Source: Candidatus Hodarchaeota archaeon (GTDB taxonomy: Archaea; Asgardarchaeota; Heimdallarchaeia; Hodarchaeales; Hodarchaeaceae). From it: a stretch of DNA of 60,155 nt. Positions within the stretch are counted from its first letter, which is position 1. Every line of letters starts with the position of its first letter. A model generated the notes under the pieces. The model had not been told where the DNA came from. It made no database searches and saw only the letters and a program-made list of their open reading frames with translations. The position numbers and the translations under genes are program-made. The stretch spans positions 1 to 60,155 of the forward strand of contig JAEOTC010000182.1 of NCBI GenBank assembly GCA_016840035.1, in the 5' to 3' direction. This document shows positions 44,889 to 53,511 of this stretch, one piece after another.

Positions 44889-45548
44889 TTATCGAGATCG
44901 ATAACGTTTGATAATTTGTAAACCTAGAATCCATATAATTGTAGTAAAAAATGCATAACCTGAAGTAATCATGGGAGGAAATGTTGTAGTTGTAGTGGGC
45001 TGTAATATACTTGATGAAGTTGTTGTAGTAGTGGTAACATTACTAGTTTCAAATTCGGAGATTATCCATTCAAGAATTGCAGAATAACTTTGAACTCCCT
45101 CTTTACGATTTTCCAAAGTTCCTGAATATCCAATGAACCCTAATGTTGGAATAGAAGTGATTGAGAGGTTTTTAGAAATTTCTCGTTGTATATCACGACC
45201 TACAGTCCAACTCATGTTGTTATTAGCTTTAAACTCAGATAAAGTACTAATAGAGTCACTAGGATCAACAGAAATTGAAATGATAGTGATATTAGAAAAT
45301 AGATCATGAATTTTGTTTAATTCAATCTCTTGGATAACACAAGGTTGACACCAAGTAGCAAAGAAGTCTAAAATTATTGGTTCTCCTTCATAGTCAGATA
45401 ACATAACATTTGTTGAGTTCAATAGTTGGAATTCAAAATTTAGTGCTGGATCAAAAGATGTACAAGCAATACTCCGTGAACTATATGAAATCTCCATCGT
45501 CAATCCTACTAAGAGAGAAAGAACGAGGAATAAACTAGTTTTCTTCAA
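44889..45548 (-). CDS. Secreted, membrane-anchored thioredoxin-like (TlpA/ResA) protein
   Basis: This 219-residue protein has a signal helix (residues ~4-20) and a thioredoxin-like domain with WCQPC (about residues 64-68) and a cis-Pro in TSIPTLGF. A Thr/Ser-rich linker (residues ~170-190) follows, then a C-terminal helix ending in KRYRSR. TlpA/ResA proteins reduce disulfides outside the cell, for example in cytochrome maturation; the cydA/cydB pair here needs no CcmG-type helper, so the substrate is unknown. The anchor layout equals that of the SUOX-fold protein at 35.7-36.4 kb. Confidence 0.85.
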   Translation of the reverse strand: MKKTSLFLVLSLLVGLTMEISYSSRSIACTSFDPALNFEFQLLNSTNVMLSDYEGEPIILDFFATWCQPCVIQEIELNKIHDLFSNITIISISVDPSDSISTLSEFKANNNMSWTVGRDIQREISKNLSITSIPTLGFIGYSGTLENRKEGVQSYSAILEWIISEFETSNVTTTTTTSSSILQPTTTTTFPPMITSGYAFFTTIIWILGLQIIKRYRSR

Positions 45549-45717
45549 ATTGTTGAACCGTAAACACCTTTGTGAAAGGATTACTAATCCTTTATTATTT
45601 TCAAAAGAGATACTCTCACTTTGGAACCTTTAAGGTAAACTTGATAGAAAACTTTATACTAAGGAGTATTAGACTGCCCTTTCACATTTATACAAATAAT
45701 ATTAAGAATGTGCATAA

Positions 45718-47160
45718 ATGACGGATGAAAATTCCTCTTCTTCTGTGATAGAGAAATCAAAACAACATACCACACCATTCATTCCATTAGAATTGATTTT
45801 ACCAATTACAGCTATTGGAACATTTATGTCTGCAATGGATGGTTCCATAGTTAATGTTTCACTAGTTACCGTTGCGGAAAAACTAGGTACAGATATGGAT
45901 GGAATTCGTTTAATAGTTATTGTGTATTTATTAGTCATTTCATGCTTTATCGGAATCGCAGGAATGCTGGGAGATAATTATGGGCGAAAAAAAATATTTC
46001 AATTAGGGATGGGATTATTCGTAATTGGATCTTTACTTTGCGCGGGATCGAGTTCATTAGAGATGTTGGTAGTATCTAGGGCCATACAAGCAATCGGTGG
46101 GGCCGGTTTAACTGCTAATGGGCTTGCATTGATAATAACGTATGTTGATCCAAAAATTCGGGGACGGGCAATCGGCTTAAATTCTTTAGTTGTTGCTTCA
46201 GCGTTATCGACTGGTCCTGTGTTGGGAGGTTTTCTATCACAATATATTGGATGGGAGAGTATTTTTCTGATTAATCTACCGATAGGGTTGATGGGACTTT
46301 TTCTAGTTGACCGTCAAATCCCAGAAACACCTCGTAAACAGGATATAAAAATAGATTATCTAGGTATGCTAGTATTTATACTGACTGCTTTCTCTTTTGT
46401 TGGTGGAGTACTACTAGTCTTCAAGGATAGTCTCATCGGTGGATTCTTAATAATTTTAGCTATAATTCTTGCAATTATATTCGTTTCATGGGAAGTACGA
46501 AATCCTAAACCCATGATTTCCGTAAAAATTATGAGAGATAGAACGATCTTAACAGGAGTTATTTCCTCTTTTCTTTGTTATATGGTCTACTATGGTATGG
46601 TTTTCCTTTTACCTTTCTTTTATCAAGAAGTCTTAGATTTTTCACAATCTCGAACTGGACTTTTCATGATTGTACCGCCAGTAGCAATGGCATTGATGGG
46701 GCCTATCGCAGGCCTATTTGCTGAAAAAGTAGATATACGAAAATTGGCCTCATTTGGAGCATTGATGCTTAGCATTTTTGTTTGTCTTCTTGCCTTAACA
46801 CTTGAAATACATTTAATTGTCATCGTTTCATTTGTAGCGTTATCAGCAGGAGCTTTAACTACATTTACAGTATCCAATGGAACCTCGGTTATGAATGCAG
46901 CCCCTAAAAAGGATGTGAGCGTTGTTTCAGGCCTGATAGGATTATCTCGCAACATCGGGTTTACTCTTGGAACAACCCTAACATCGGCTTTCTTTAGCTA
47001 TTTTTACTTGTATAATAATCCAAATGAAATAACCACAGGTTCAATTTTTACTTCAAGTTATTACCAAAGTCTAGAATCCACATATTTGATTTTTGCTTTT
47101 CTAGCGTTGGTTGGAGCTGGAATTTCACTCCTAAGAAGGTCTCATGAAGTAAAAGAATAG
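45718..47160 (+). CDS. MFS drug exporter, 14-helix DHA2 (EmrB/QacA-like)
   Basis: This 480-residue protein has fourteen likely membrane helices. Typical features are the first-helix motif LDGSIVNVA-like (MDGSIVNVSLVTVA), the MFS motif GDNYGRKK, and GPVLGGFLSQYIGWESIFLINLPIG after helix 5. The family expels toxic compounds or dyes by proton antiport. The start ATG has only weak upstream purines. It is divergent from the thioredoxin-like gene. Confidence 0.88.
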   Translation: MTDENSSSSVIEKSKQHTTPFIPLELILPITAIGTFMSAMDGSIVNVSLVTVAEKLGTDMDGIRLIVIVYLLVISCFIGIAGMLGDNYGRKKIFQLGMGLFVIGSLLCAGSSSLEMLVVSRAIQAIGGAGLTANGLALIITYVDPKIRGRAIGLNSLVVASALSTGPVLGGFLSQYIGWESIFLINLPIGLMGLFLVDRQIPETPRKQDIKIDYLGMLVFILTAFSFVGGVLLVFKDSLIGGFLIILAIILAIIFVSWEVRNPKPMISVKIMRDRTILTGVISSFLCYMVYYGMVFLLPFFYQEVLDFSQSRTGLFMIVPPVAMALMGPIAGLFAEKVDIRKLASFGALMLSIFVCLLALTLEIHLIVIVSFVALSAGALTTFTVSNGTSVMNAAPKKDVSVVSGLIGLSRNIGFTLGTTLTSAFFSYFYLYNNPNEITTGSIFTSSYYQSLESTYLIFAFLALVGAGISLLRRSHEVKE

Positions 47161-47213
47161 AACAGATCAGATTAATATATATCAGAATGATTTTACTATT
47201 AAATACAACCCTT

Positions 47214-47222
47214 TTTATATAA
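47214..47222 (+). promoter_or_regulatory. TATA box for the small Cys-rich gene
   Basis: TTTATATAA preceded by a C/T stretch sits about 26 bases before the predicted transcript start. That leaves a ~15-base leader holding a GGTG ribosome site before the ATG at 47259. Confidence 0.45.
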
Positions 47223-47258
47223 AGACCAGTATGAATCAAATACTGAAAAGGTGTAATA

Positions 47259-47396
47259 ATGATGACTTGCCCCCACTTTGATTCAGATAATGATATGTGT
47301 AAGGAACTAGGTCAAAAATTCTATACAGGAATGCAAAAGCCTTGTCTGGACTTAGATGATCCAGCTCAGTGTCAGATCCTTCTAATGCGCGGATAA
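47259..47396 (+). CDS. Small Cys-rich (metal-binding?) protein
   Basis: This 45-residue open frame begins ATG-ATG and ends with TAA. The ligands are Cys4, His6, Cys14, Cys29 and Cys38, with the start MMTCPHFDSDNDMC and an acidic middle. GGTG lies five bases before the first ATG (eight before the second), and a fine TATA element lies upstream, so expression is well supported despite the size. The composition (4 Cys, many Asp) suggests a zinc or iron site. I recognise no family. It is below the size of most gene callers. Confidence 0.6.
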   Translation: MMTCPHFDSDNDMCKELGQKFYTGMQKPCLDLDDPAQCQILLMRG

Positions 47397-47467
47397 GACT
47401 ACCCTGTTCTTTTTTCTTCGAGAATATTTGTATCTATATAGCTTATGATCCATATAATCATTGGACA

Positions 47468-49396
47468 TTATTTTTCCAACATTTTTAATATATCTTCTTC
47501 AAGAAGTAGACGGTAAATAAACTCTATATTGTCATATGAGATTTCTGGATAAGTAACATTTAATAAAAGGAAAATATCTTCAAGAGACCTCTTTCCATTT
47601 ACTAGATTTAAGAATTCTAAAACTATTCCACCCCAATATTTTTGGGAAATCGGATCAAATTTCTTTTGATTTTCTGAGGAACGGTTCATTGGCCTTAAAC
47701 GTTTGTATGATATAGGACCAGAGTAATTTCTTTGTAATATAATTTGACTAGTACTACTTTGAGAACTCTCATCGACGTTTAAACCCATATCTTGCTGATT
47801 AAGAAACTTTAAATGATTATCAACCATATTTGTGAAATGCTCGATGTTTTTGTGAAGAAATTCAGTTTCTCCTATCGTTAGTACACTCTGAAGCATTTTT
47901 ATTGCATACTCTGAAAAAAGCTCTCGTTGTCGTTCTTGTTGGATTTGAGATAGGCGCTTTCCCTTTTGTGAATCATGCTTGAGATTCGTTAGTACCTCAA
48001 TAATTCCTGAGAAGATATGGGGTAAAACCGTTTGTAATGTATGTACTGAGGGGTTGGATAGAAAATAAGCAACGACACTAGCTATAACTCCAGCACTTTG
48101 ACATTCCAATGGTTCGACTTTATCCATACTATCAGCACTCGAATGGTGGTATGGATCGTCATGTCCAAACATTACACTTGGAATAGAGAAATACCCGTCA
48201 TTGAAAATGAGATGATCACTGCCCCCAGCGAAAGGTTGAATGTCGTATCTCATTTGGTATGTCCACCCGTCTCGTTCAAATTTCTGCTTATTAACATAAT
48301 CCGAAACAGTTTTTATTATTCCTAGTAAACAAGATGGGGTAGATAGACTTGGTGAACTTATCGATAGGGGTGTACCAACCGTAAGTGGGGACTCCCCTAC
48401 CATATCAAGGTTTAAAACTGAGATGATCTTTCTCTTCCCATCTTTCCTCGCTTGATCATAGTCAGCGAGCCATGGAATAGTTCCAGAAAACTCTGGTACC
48501 CACAAAAAACGTAGAGTGCGTTTTGGTGAAGAAATTTGATTTGTATTAATCATCCTTGTTAAGCTTAATACACTTTCAAGCAGGGTGGCGCTTCCAGAAG
48601 TATTGTCATTCGCACCTGGAGAAGGATGACATAGATGAGCTATTAGGACAATTTCTTCCTTAGGAATTTCAGTTCCCTTTATCACAGCTTCAAGTACATG
48701 TAATTTCCCCTCGTCAACCGAAAAGGCCGCATCAATTTTGAAATGAAGCTTAACATCTTTTCCATTTTTCAAATATTGTTGTAACTCTCGAGCTTGTTTG
48801 TGAGAAATTGAAAAACCAGAAGTAACATCTTCTAAATTTTCCGCTACTGGCCAAAATCCATCATACTGAACGGTTGAGTCACCAATCTGAGCAGCTCGAT
48901 TCAAGTTTGGATGCAGAAGTAGTCCTTTAACATCATGTTTAGCAGCATATGAGAATATTCTACGAGTGCTTTCGGTAATTAAAGCAATTTTACCTGATGC
49001 CTCTTTATAATCTGAGGGATTATCACCTCTTCCTATATCTACTAAGTATGCTTCAAAATCAGCTGCTTTAGAATGAGTGATAACACTCATTGGATGATCC
49101 ATAAATCGGCAAAGTTGTTTTTTGACTGGTTCTGTTATCCAACATTCACCTGATATTATATTCCAAGATATTGGTGAAACCCAACCCCATTTATCCCATT
49201 TTCCATTTGCTGGGTATTCTAAAATTTGTGAAGAAATTCCATTGGTAATCAAAATAGATTGGATAAACTTAGCACTTTCATAAAATCCCATTGAACCTTG
49301 GATTCGGTGATATTGGGAAATTTGGGATATGTTATTCAAGATTGATTGGCTAGAAAACTCATTTGTGAACATTTCGACTAATTGAGAAAATTGCAT
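47468..49396 (-). CDS. M28-type aminopeptidase with DUF4910-like domain
   Basis: This 642-residue metallopeptidase has zinc-ligand motifs HLCHPSPGANDNTSGS and GGSDHLIF with DDPYHHSSADSMDKVEP. Between them is a DUF4910-like layout. The N-terminal ~200 residues include a PA-like insertion (AADFEAYLVDIGRGDNPSDYKEASGK). The last ~60 residues (LVNGKRSLEDIFLLLNVTYPEI onward) look like a winged helix/PqqD-like module. It has no signal peptide, so it acts inside the cell, trimming peptides. The start ATG lies divergent from the M24 gene. Confidence 0.88.
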   Translation of the reverse strand: MQFSQLVEMFTNEFSSQSILNNISQISQYHRIQGSMGFYESAKFIQSILITNGISSQILEYPANGKWDKWGWVSPISWNIISGECWITEPVKKQLCRFMDHPMSVITHSKAADFEAYLVDIGRGDNPSDYKEASGKIALITESTRRIFSYAAKHDVKGLLLHPNLNRAAQIGDSTVQYDGFWPVAENLEDVTSGFSISHKQARELQQYLKNGKDVKLHFKIDAAFSVDEGKLHVLEAVIKGTEIPKEEIVLIAHLCHPSPGANDNTSGSATLLESVLSLTRMINTNQISSPKRTLRFLWVPEFSGTIPWLADYDQARKDGKRKIISVLNLDMVGESPLTVGTPLSISSPSLSTPSCLLGIIKTVSDYVNKQKFERDGWTYQMRYDIQPFAGGSDHLIFNDGYFSIPSVMFGHDDPYHHSSADSMDKVEPLECQSAGVIASVVAYFLSNPSVHTLQTVLPHIFSGIIEVLTNLKHDSQKGKRLSQIQQERQRELFSEYAIKMLQSVLTIGETEFLHKNIEHFTNMVDNHLKFLNQQDMGLNVDESSQSSTSQIILQRNYSGPISYKRLRPMNRSSENQKKFDPISQKYWGGIVLEFLNLVNGKRSLEDIFLLLNVTYPEISYDNIEFIYRLLLEEDILKMLEK

Positions 49397-49516
49397 AATT
49401 CATGTCTCATTTTCTTTGATTTTCTTCCTCACGGGAGAGATTGGAATGAGAGTTTAAACCTATACCAGAATTTTAAAAAATTAATTCGATTTAGAGAAAT
49501 GAAAAAGGTGGATATA

Positions 49517-50740
49517 ATGAGTGAAAGTTTTCTTCCCCGTGCAATTAAAGCAAAGATTCTTCGCGAAAAACATGAACAATTACCAAGAATTATGACAGAT
49601 AATGACATTGATTGCTGGCTAATATTTGTACGGGAAACTTCTACTACTCCTGACTCAAGTATGAACTTTGTTGTAGGTTCAGAGGTTGTAGCACAGTCCG
49701 CGTTCATTTTTTACTTGAGAGCAGGCCAGTTGTTCAAAACTGCAATTGTAGGAAATTTTGATGCTGACACTGAGAGGGGTAAGGGTTTGTGGGATGAAGT
49801 TATTCCTTATGAACTTGGGATTGATCCTTTATTAAGAAATAAGTTGCATGATATTAATCCTAAACAGATTGCATTGAATTATTCGACTGATGACTACTCT
49901 TGCGATGGATTAACCCATGGAATGTACCTTGTCCTCACAAAAATTGCTCCAGAATTTGTTTCCCGATTTGTAAGTGCACAACCTATTATTAATGCAATTC
50001 GAAGTAATAAATCTGAAACAGAACTTGGGATTATTAAGGAGGCTTGTCGGATTACAGAAGAAATTAATGATCAAATTACATCTACTCTTGCTATTGGCCA
50101 ACGTGAAACAGATATTCAAGCTCGCTTTCATCAAGAAGTGAGTAAACGGGGACTAGGATTTTCTTGGCAAAGGGAACAGAATCCCGCGATTGATGCTGGA
50201 GTAGGAAAGGATTTCGGCCATGTCTTACCTCAAGATCATTATCTTACTACACAAGGGCATACACTTCACAACGATTTTGGGATCAAAATTCATGGTTACT
50301 GTTCTGATTTACAACGTATGTGGTTTTTTGGAAAAGAAAGTGAATTACCACATGAATTACGACATGCAATGGATGTCGTCCTAGAAGCAATCCAACGTGC
50401 TGCGAAGGCAATAAAACCAGGATTACAGGGGTATGAAGTAGATAAAGTAGCACGAGAATATATTATCGAACAGGGATATGAGGAATATAAGCATGGATTA
50501 GGACATCAAGTTGGAATTATGGCACACGATGGTGGTGGTATGCTGGGGCCTTTATGGCCACGTTATGGTAATAGTCCACGACAAATAATAGAGGAGGGGC
50601 AGGTATTCACAATAGAACCTAATGTAAAAACGAAGAATCATGGGATGGTTTCTATGGAAGAAATGGTTGTCGTTACAGCGACTGGTTGTGAATTTCTAGT
50701 AGAACCACGGAAAGATTTCATTTATATTTATTCAGATTAA
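49517..50740 (+). CDS. Xaa-Pro aminopeptidase-like (M24B) metallopeptidase
   Basis: From the ATG at 49517 (GGTGG five bases upstream) the enzyme has 407 residues; the reading frame extends upstream, but without a better start. It has a creatinase-like N-domain (residues ~1-160) and a pita-bread M24 domain with ligands Asp in HNDFGIKIHGYCSDLQRM, His in KHGLGHQVGIMAHDGG, Glu in FTIEPNVKTKNHGM and Glu in MEEMVVV. It likely splits Xaa-Pro bonds or related ones and complements the M28 enzyme on the opposite strand. Confidence 0.9.
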   Translation: MSESFLPRAIKAKILREKHEQLPRIMTDNDIDCWLIFVRETSTTPDSSMNFVVGSEVVAQSAFIFYLRAGQLFKTAIVGNFDADTERGKGLWDEVIPYELGIDPLLRNKLHDINPKQIALNYSTDDYSCDGLTHGMYLVLTKIAPEFVSRFVSAQPIINAIRSNKSETELGIIKEACRITEEINDQITSTLAIGQRETDIQARFHQEVSKRGLGFSWQREQNPAIDAGVGKDFGHVLPQDHYLTTQGHTLHNDFGIKIHGYCSDLQRMWFFGKESELPHELRHAMDVVLEAIQRAAKAIKPGLQGYEVDKVAREYIIEQGYEEYKHGLGHQVGIMAHDGGGMLGPLWPRYGNSPRQIIEEGQVFTIEPNVKTKNHGMVSMEEMVVVTATGCEFLVEPRKDFIYIYSD

Positions 50741-50755
50741 GTAGAAGGATTTCTC

Positions 50756-51613
50756 TTGGAATTTGAGACTCAATCATTGACGAAGTCAATTCGAAATACA
50801 CTGGAGGGTACGTTCGTTAAAACTACTGATGGTTATATCCATTATCAACTAAAGGGAGAAGGCGAATGTATAGTCCTCGTTCATGGAATGACTACTCCGT
50901 TCTTTGTTTGGAATCCAACCTTCGATTTTTTAGTTGAACATGGGTTTAAAGTTCTAAGATATGACCTTTTTGGCCGAGGATATTCAGATCGGGTAAACCA
51001 GAGATATGATGTAGATTTGTTTGATCGACAGTTGAATGAATTATTGAATTCATTAGAATTATCGAGTCAAAAAGTTTCATTAATTGGATTGTCCTTAGGA
51101 GGAGGGATATGCGCAAATTTTGTCAATCGGCACAAGGAATTAATAAAGAAAGTATGTCTAATTGATCCCGTCCATCCTGCTGGATTGCCTCAAACAATGA
51201 AATTGTTGCGAATTCCCATTTTAAACAGACTGATCAAGAGATTTGTAGGGAAAAAGATTCTCTTCGGAAGTCTGGAAAATAATTTCGCTAATTATAGAAA
51301 TTTCCCACACTTTAAGGAAGAATTCACTAAACAATTGAAATTCAAAGGGTATTCAAATGCGATTATATCTACTATGGTTCATTATGATTATAGAAGTTTG
51401 AATCAAGTCTATAATAACATCGGAAAATTAAATATCCCGATCTGTTTGTTTTGGGGAGAAGATGATATAGTGGTTCCTTATAAGATAAATGAAAAATTTC
51501 GTACTGCAATCCCTGACATTATTTTTCATCCGATCAAAGAAGCAGGGCATTTATCCCATCATGAGAAACCAGAAATTGTGAATCCCCTTCTTTTATCGTT
51601 CCTAAAGCAATAA
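50756..51613 (+). CDS. Alpha/beta hydrolase
   Basis: This 285-residue alpha/beta hydrolase has an oxyanion block VLVHGMTTPFFVWN, nucleophile elbow GLSLGGGI (Ser), Asp in WGEDDIVVP and His in EAGHLSHHEKP. The first ~40 residues are an extra segment before the fold. The start is TTG with AGGAT before it, 15 bases after the M24 peptidase stop, so an operon is likely. Substrate unknown; peptide-ester or lipid hydrolysis is possible. Confidence 0.88.
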   Translation: MEFETQSLTKSIRNTLEGTFVKTTDGYIHYQLKGEGECIVLVHGMTTPFFVWNPTFDFLVEHGFKVLRYDLFGRGYSDRVNQRYDVDLFDRQLNELLNSLELSSQKVSLIGLSLGGGICANFVNRHKELIKKVCLIDPVHPAGLPQTMKLLRIPILNRLIKRFVGKKILFGSLENNFANYRNFPHFKEEFTKQLKFKGYSNAIISTMVHYDYRSLNQVYNNIGKLNIPICLFWGEDDIVVPYKINEKFRTAIPDIIFHPIKEAGHLSHHEKPEIVNPLLLSFLKQ

Positions 51614-51630
51614 AACTAAGTCTTCGATTG

Positions 51631-53511
51631 TTAGCTTAAGTCAACAGCTCTCTCAATATACTCTAAACTTTGATGTCTAAAATAAGTATTATACAACTGG
51701 GCGTAGACTCCATCTGGATTAGCCATTAGCTCATCGTGGTTTCCTTCTTCTACAATTTTCCCATGATCGAGAACCACGATTCGATCAACGTGACGTACAG
51801 TCCATAATCTATGGGCAATTATTATCGAAGTTCTCCCTTTTATGGTTTTCTCTAATGCATCTTGGATTCTAGTCTCAGTGAATGGATCTACTGATGCTGT
51901 AGCTTCATCTAGAACCAGAATAGAGGGGTTTTCAAGTAAAACCCTCGCAAGTGCCACTAATTGGCGTTGTCCCATTGAGAGAAGAGACCCACGTTCTCGA
52001 ATATTAGTGTTCAATCCCTCTGGTAGATCATCTACCCAATCTGACCCTCCAGCTTGTTCCAATGCCCACCGAACGTCATCTGTCGTTGCTCCTGCTTTAG
52101 CATATTTCACATTGTTTTCAAGCGTGTCACCCCAAAGAAATGGTACTTGGTGAATGATACCGACATGCTGTCTATATTCTTTCAGGTTATAATTTCTAAT
52201 ACTTATCCCATCAACAAGAATGTCACCCGATTGGTATTCATAGAATCGAGCAAGGAGCTTTGCAAGACTAGATTTCCCAGCTCCAGTGTGTCCAACAATA
52301 GCGAGGGATTCTCCTGATTTAATGTTTAAAGAAAAGCCATCAAATACTTTTACTCCTGAAATAGTATCTTTTTCTTTCTTAGAGGGTTTTTCTTTGTCAA
52401 GAACATCTTTTCCTTCAACATATGAGAAATCTAAATCCTTGAAGATTATTTCACCTTGAATGTCTCTAGCATTAATTTCATCATTTTGTTTAACCGCAGG
52501 GGGAGTATCAATGAGAGCAAAAATTCTTTCAGCAGCAGATAGACCAGATTGAAAACTTGGCCAGAAAGAGGCAATAGTAAAGAGGGGGAAGAAAAACAAT
52601 TGGAGAGCTTGAAGAAAAAGATAAAAATCTGCGGCAGTAAGATTATTATCGAGAGTAGCAGTACCTCCAAAAACAATTAATAATGCTAAGGCAATACCTT
52701 GGACAGTTGACAATGCAGGAAAAATAATATTCAGTAAATACGCTCTTCTAAGATTAGCTTCATAGGATTGTTTATTCACTACTTTAAATTTCCCAAATAG
52801 TTTTGTTTCTTGTCGAAAAGTCTTAGCAATTTGAATACCTGTAAAAGATTCTTGTACGAATGCATTTACAACCGCCAAAGCACGTTGACCAGTAAGAGTT
52901 AATCGTCTTGCAGCTTTTCGGAATGAGAGTGCGATAATGAAGATAAAAGGGACAAGGAGGAGGACGATAAGTGTGAGCTCAACATTTATGAGAAGCATCA
53001 CACCAAACATGATGCCTACAAGTAGAATCGATGAAGCAGTTTGACTTAATTGATTTGCTGTTTGTCCAAAATCTCTGGAATCGGTATTAATTCTAGAAAC
53101 GATTTTTCCAGTAGGATATTTATCATAAAACGACATATCATGATTGAGGACAGAAACATTCACATCTTTCCTCAAATCCAGAACTGTATCACCAATAACT
53201 ATTGCACTCAGAGTTTGTCGATAATAGTTGAATACCCATCCCAAGGTGTTTAAAATCAATGTTATCAGTATTAGAAATATAATGTATAGTCGTTGTTGTT
53301 CAATATCCTCTGCAAGTTCTAACTGGAGAATTGCCTCTCTTGAAAGTACAGGAATTAACGCGCTAACTAAGCTTTGTGCAAATAGAAAAGCTGTAACGAT
53401 AAGCAGTAATTTCTTATACGGATTAAAATAAGCTAAGACCCTACGTACTAAATCACGATCTCTATATGATCGATCATATTCCTCCGCTCCTAACCCAATT
53501 CCGAAACCCAT
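51631..53511 (-). CDS. ABC exporter half, canonical Walker B (heterodimer)
   Basis: This 626-residue half-transporter has six membrane helices (about 30-335) and a nucleotide-binding domain (about 350-600). Walker A is GHTGAGKSS, signature LSMGQRQL (Met for Gly) and Walker B LVLDEATAS with its Glu, then the H-loop AHRL. The variant signature and intact Walker B are the mirror of the partner, which has LSGGQ and a damaged Walker B. The start ATG follows the TAG of the partner with no gap. A basic insert lies at ~370-385. Substrate unknown; multidrug or lipid export by type is probable. Confidence 0.92.
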   Translation of the reverse strand: MGFGIGLGAEEYDRSYRDRDLVRRVLAYFNPYKKLLLIVTAFLFAQSLVSALIPVLSREAILQLELAEDIEQQRLYIIFLILITLILNTLGWVFNYYRQTLSAIVIGDTVLDLRKDVNVSVLNHDMSFYDKYPTGKIVSRINTDSRDFGQTANQLSQTASSILLVGIMFGVMLLINVELTLIVLLLVPFIFIIALSFRKAARRLTLTGQRALAVVNAFVQESFTGIQIAKTFRQETKLFGKFKVVNKQSYEANLRRAYLLNIIFPALSTVQGIALALLIVFGGTATLDNNLTAADFYLFLQALQLFFFPLFTIASFWPSFQSGLSAAERIFALIDTPPAVKQNDEINARDIQGEIIFKDLDFSYVEGKDVLDKEKPSKKEKDTISGVKVFDGFSLNIKSGESLAIVGHTGAGKSSLAKLLARFYEYQSGDILVDGISIRNYNLKEYRQHVGIIHQVPFLWGDTLENNVKYAKAGATTDDVRWALEQAGGSDWVDDLPEGLNTNIRERGSLLSMGQRQLVALARVLLENPSILVLDEATASVDPFTETRIQDALEKTIKGRTSIIIAHRLWTVRHVDRIVVLDHGKIVEEGNHDELMANPDGVYAQLYNTYFRHQSLEYIERAVDLS

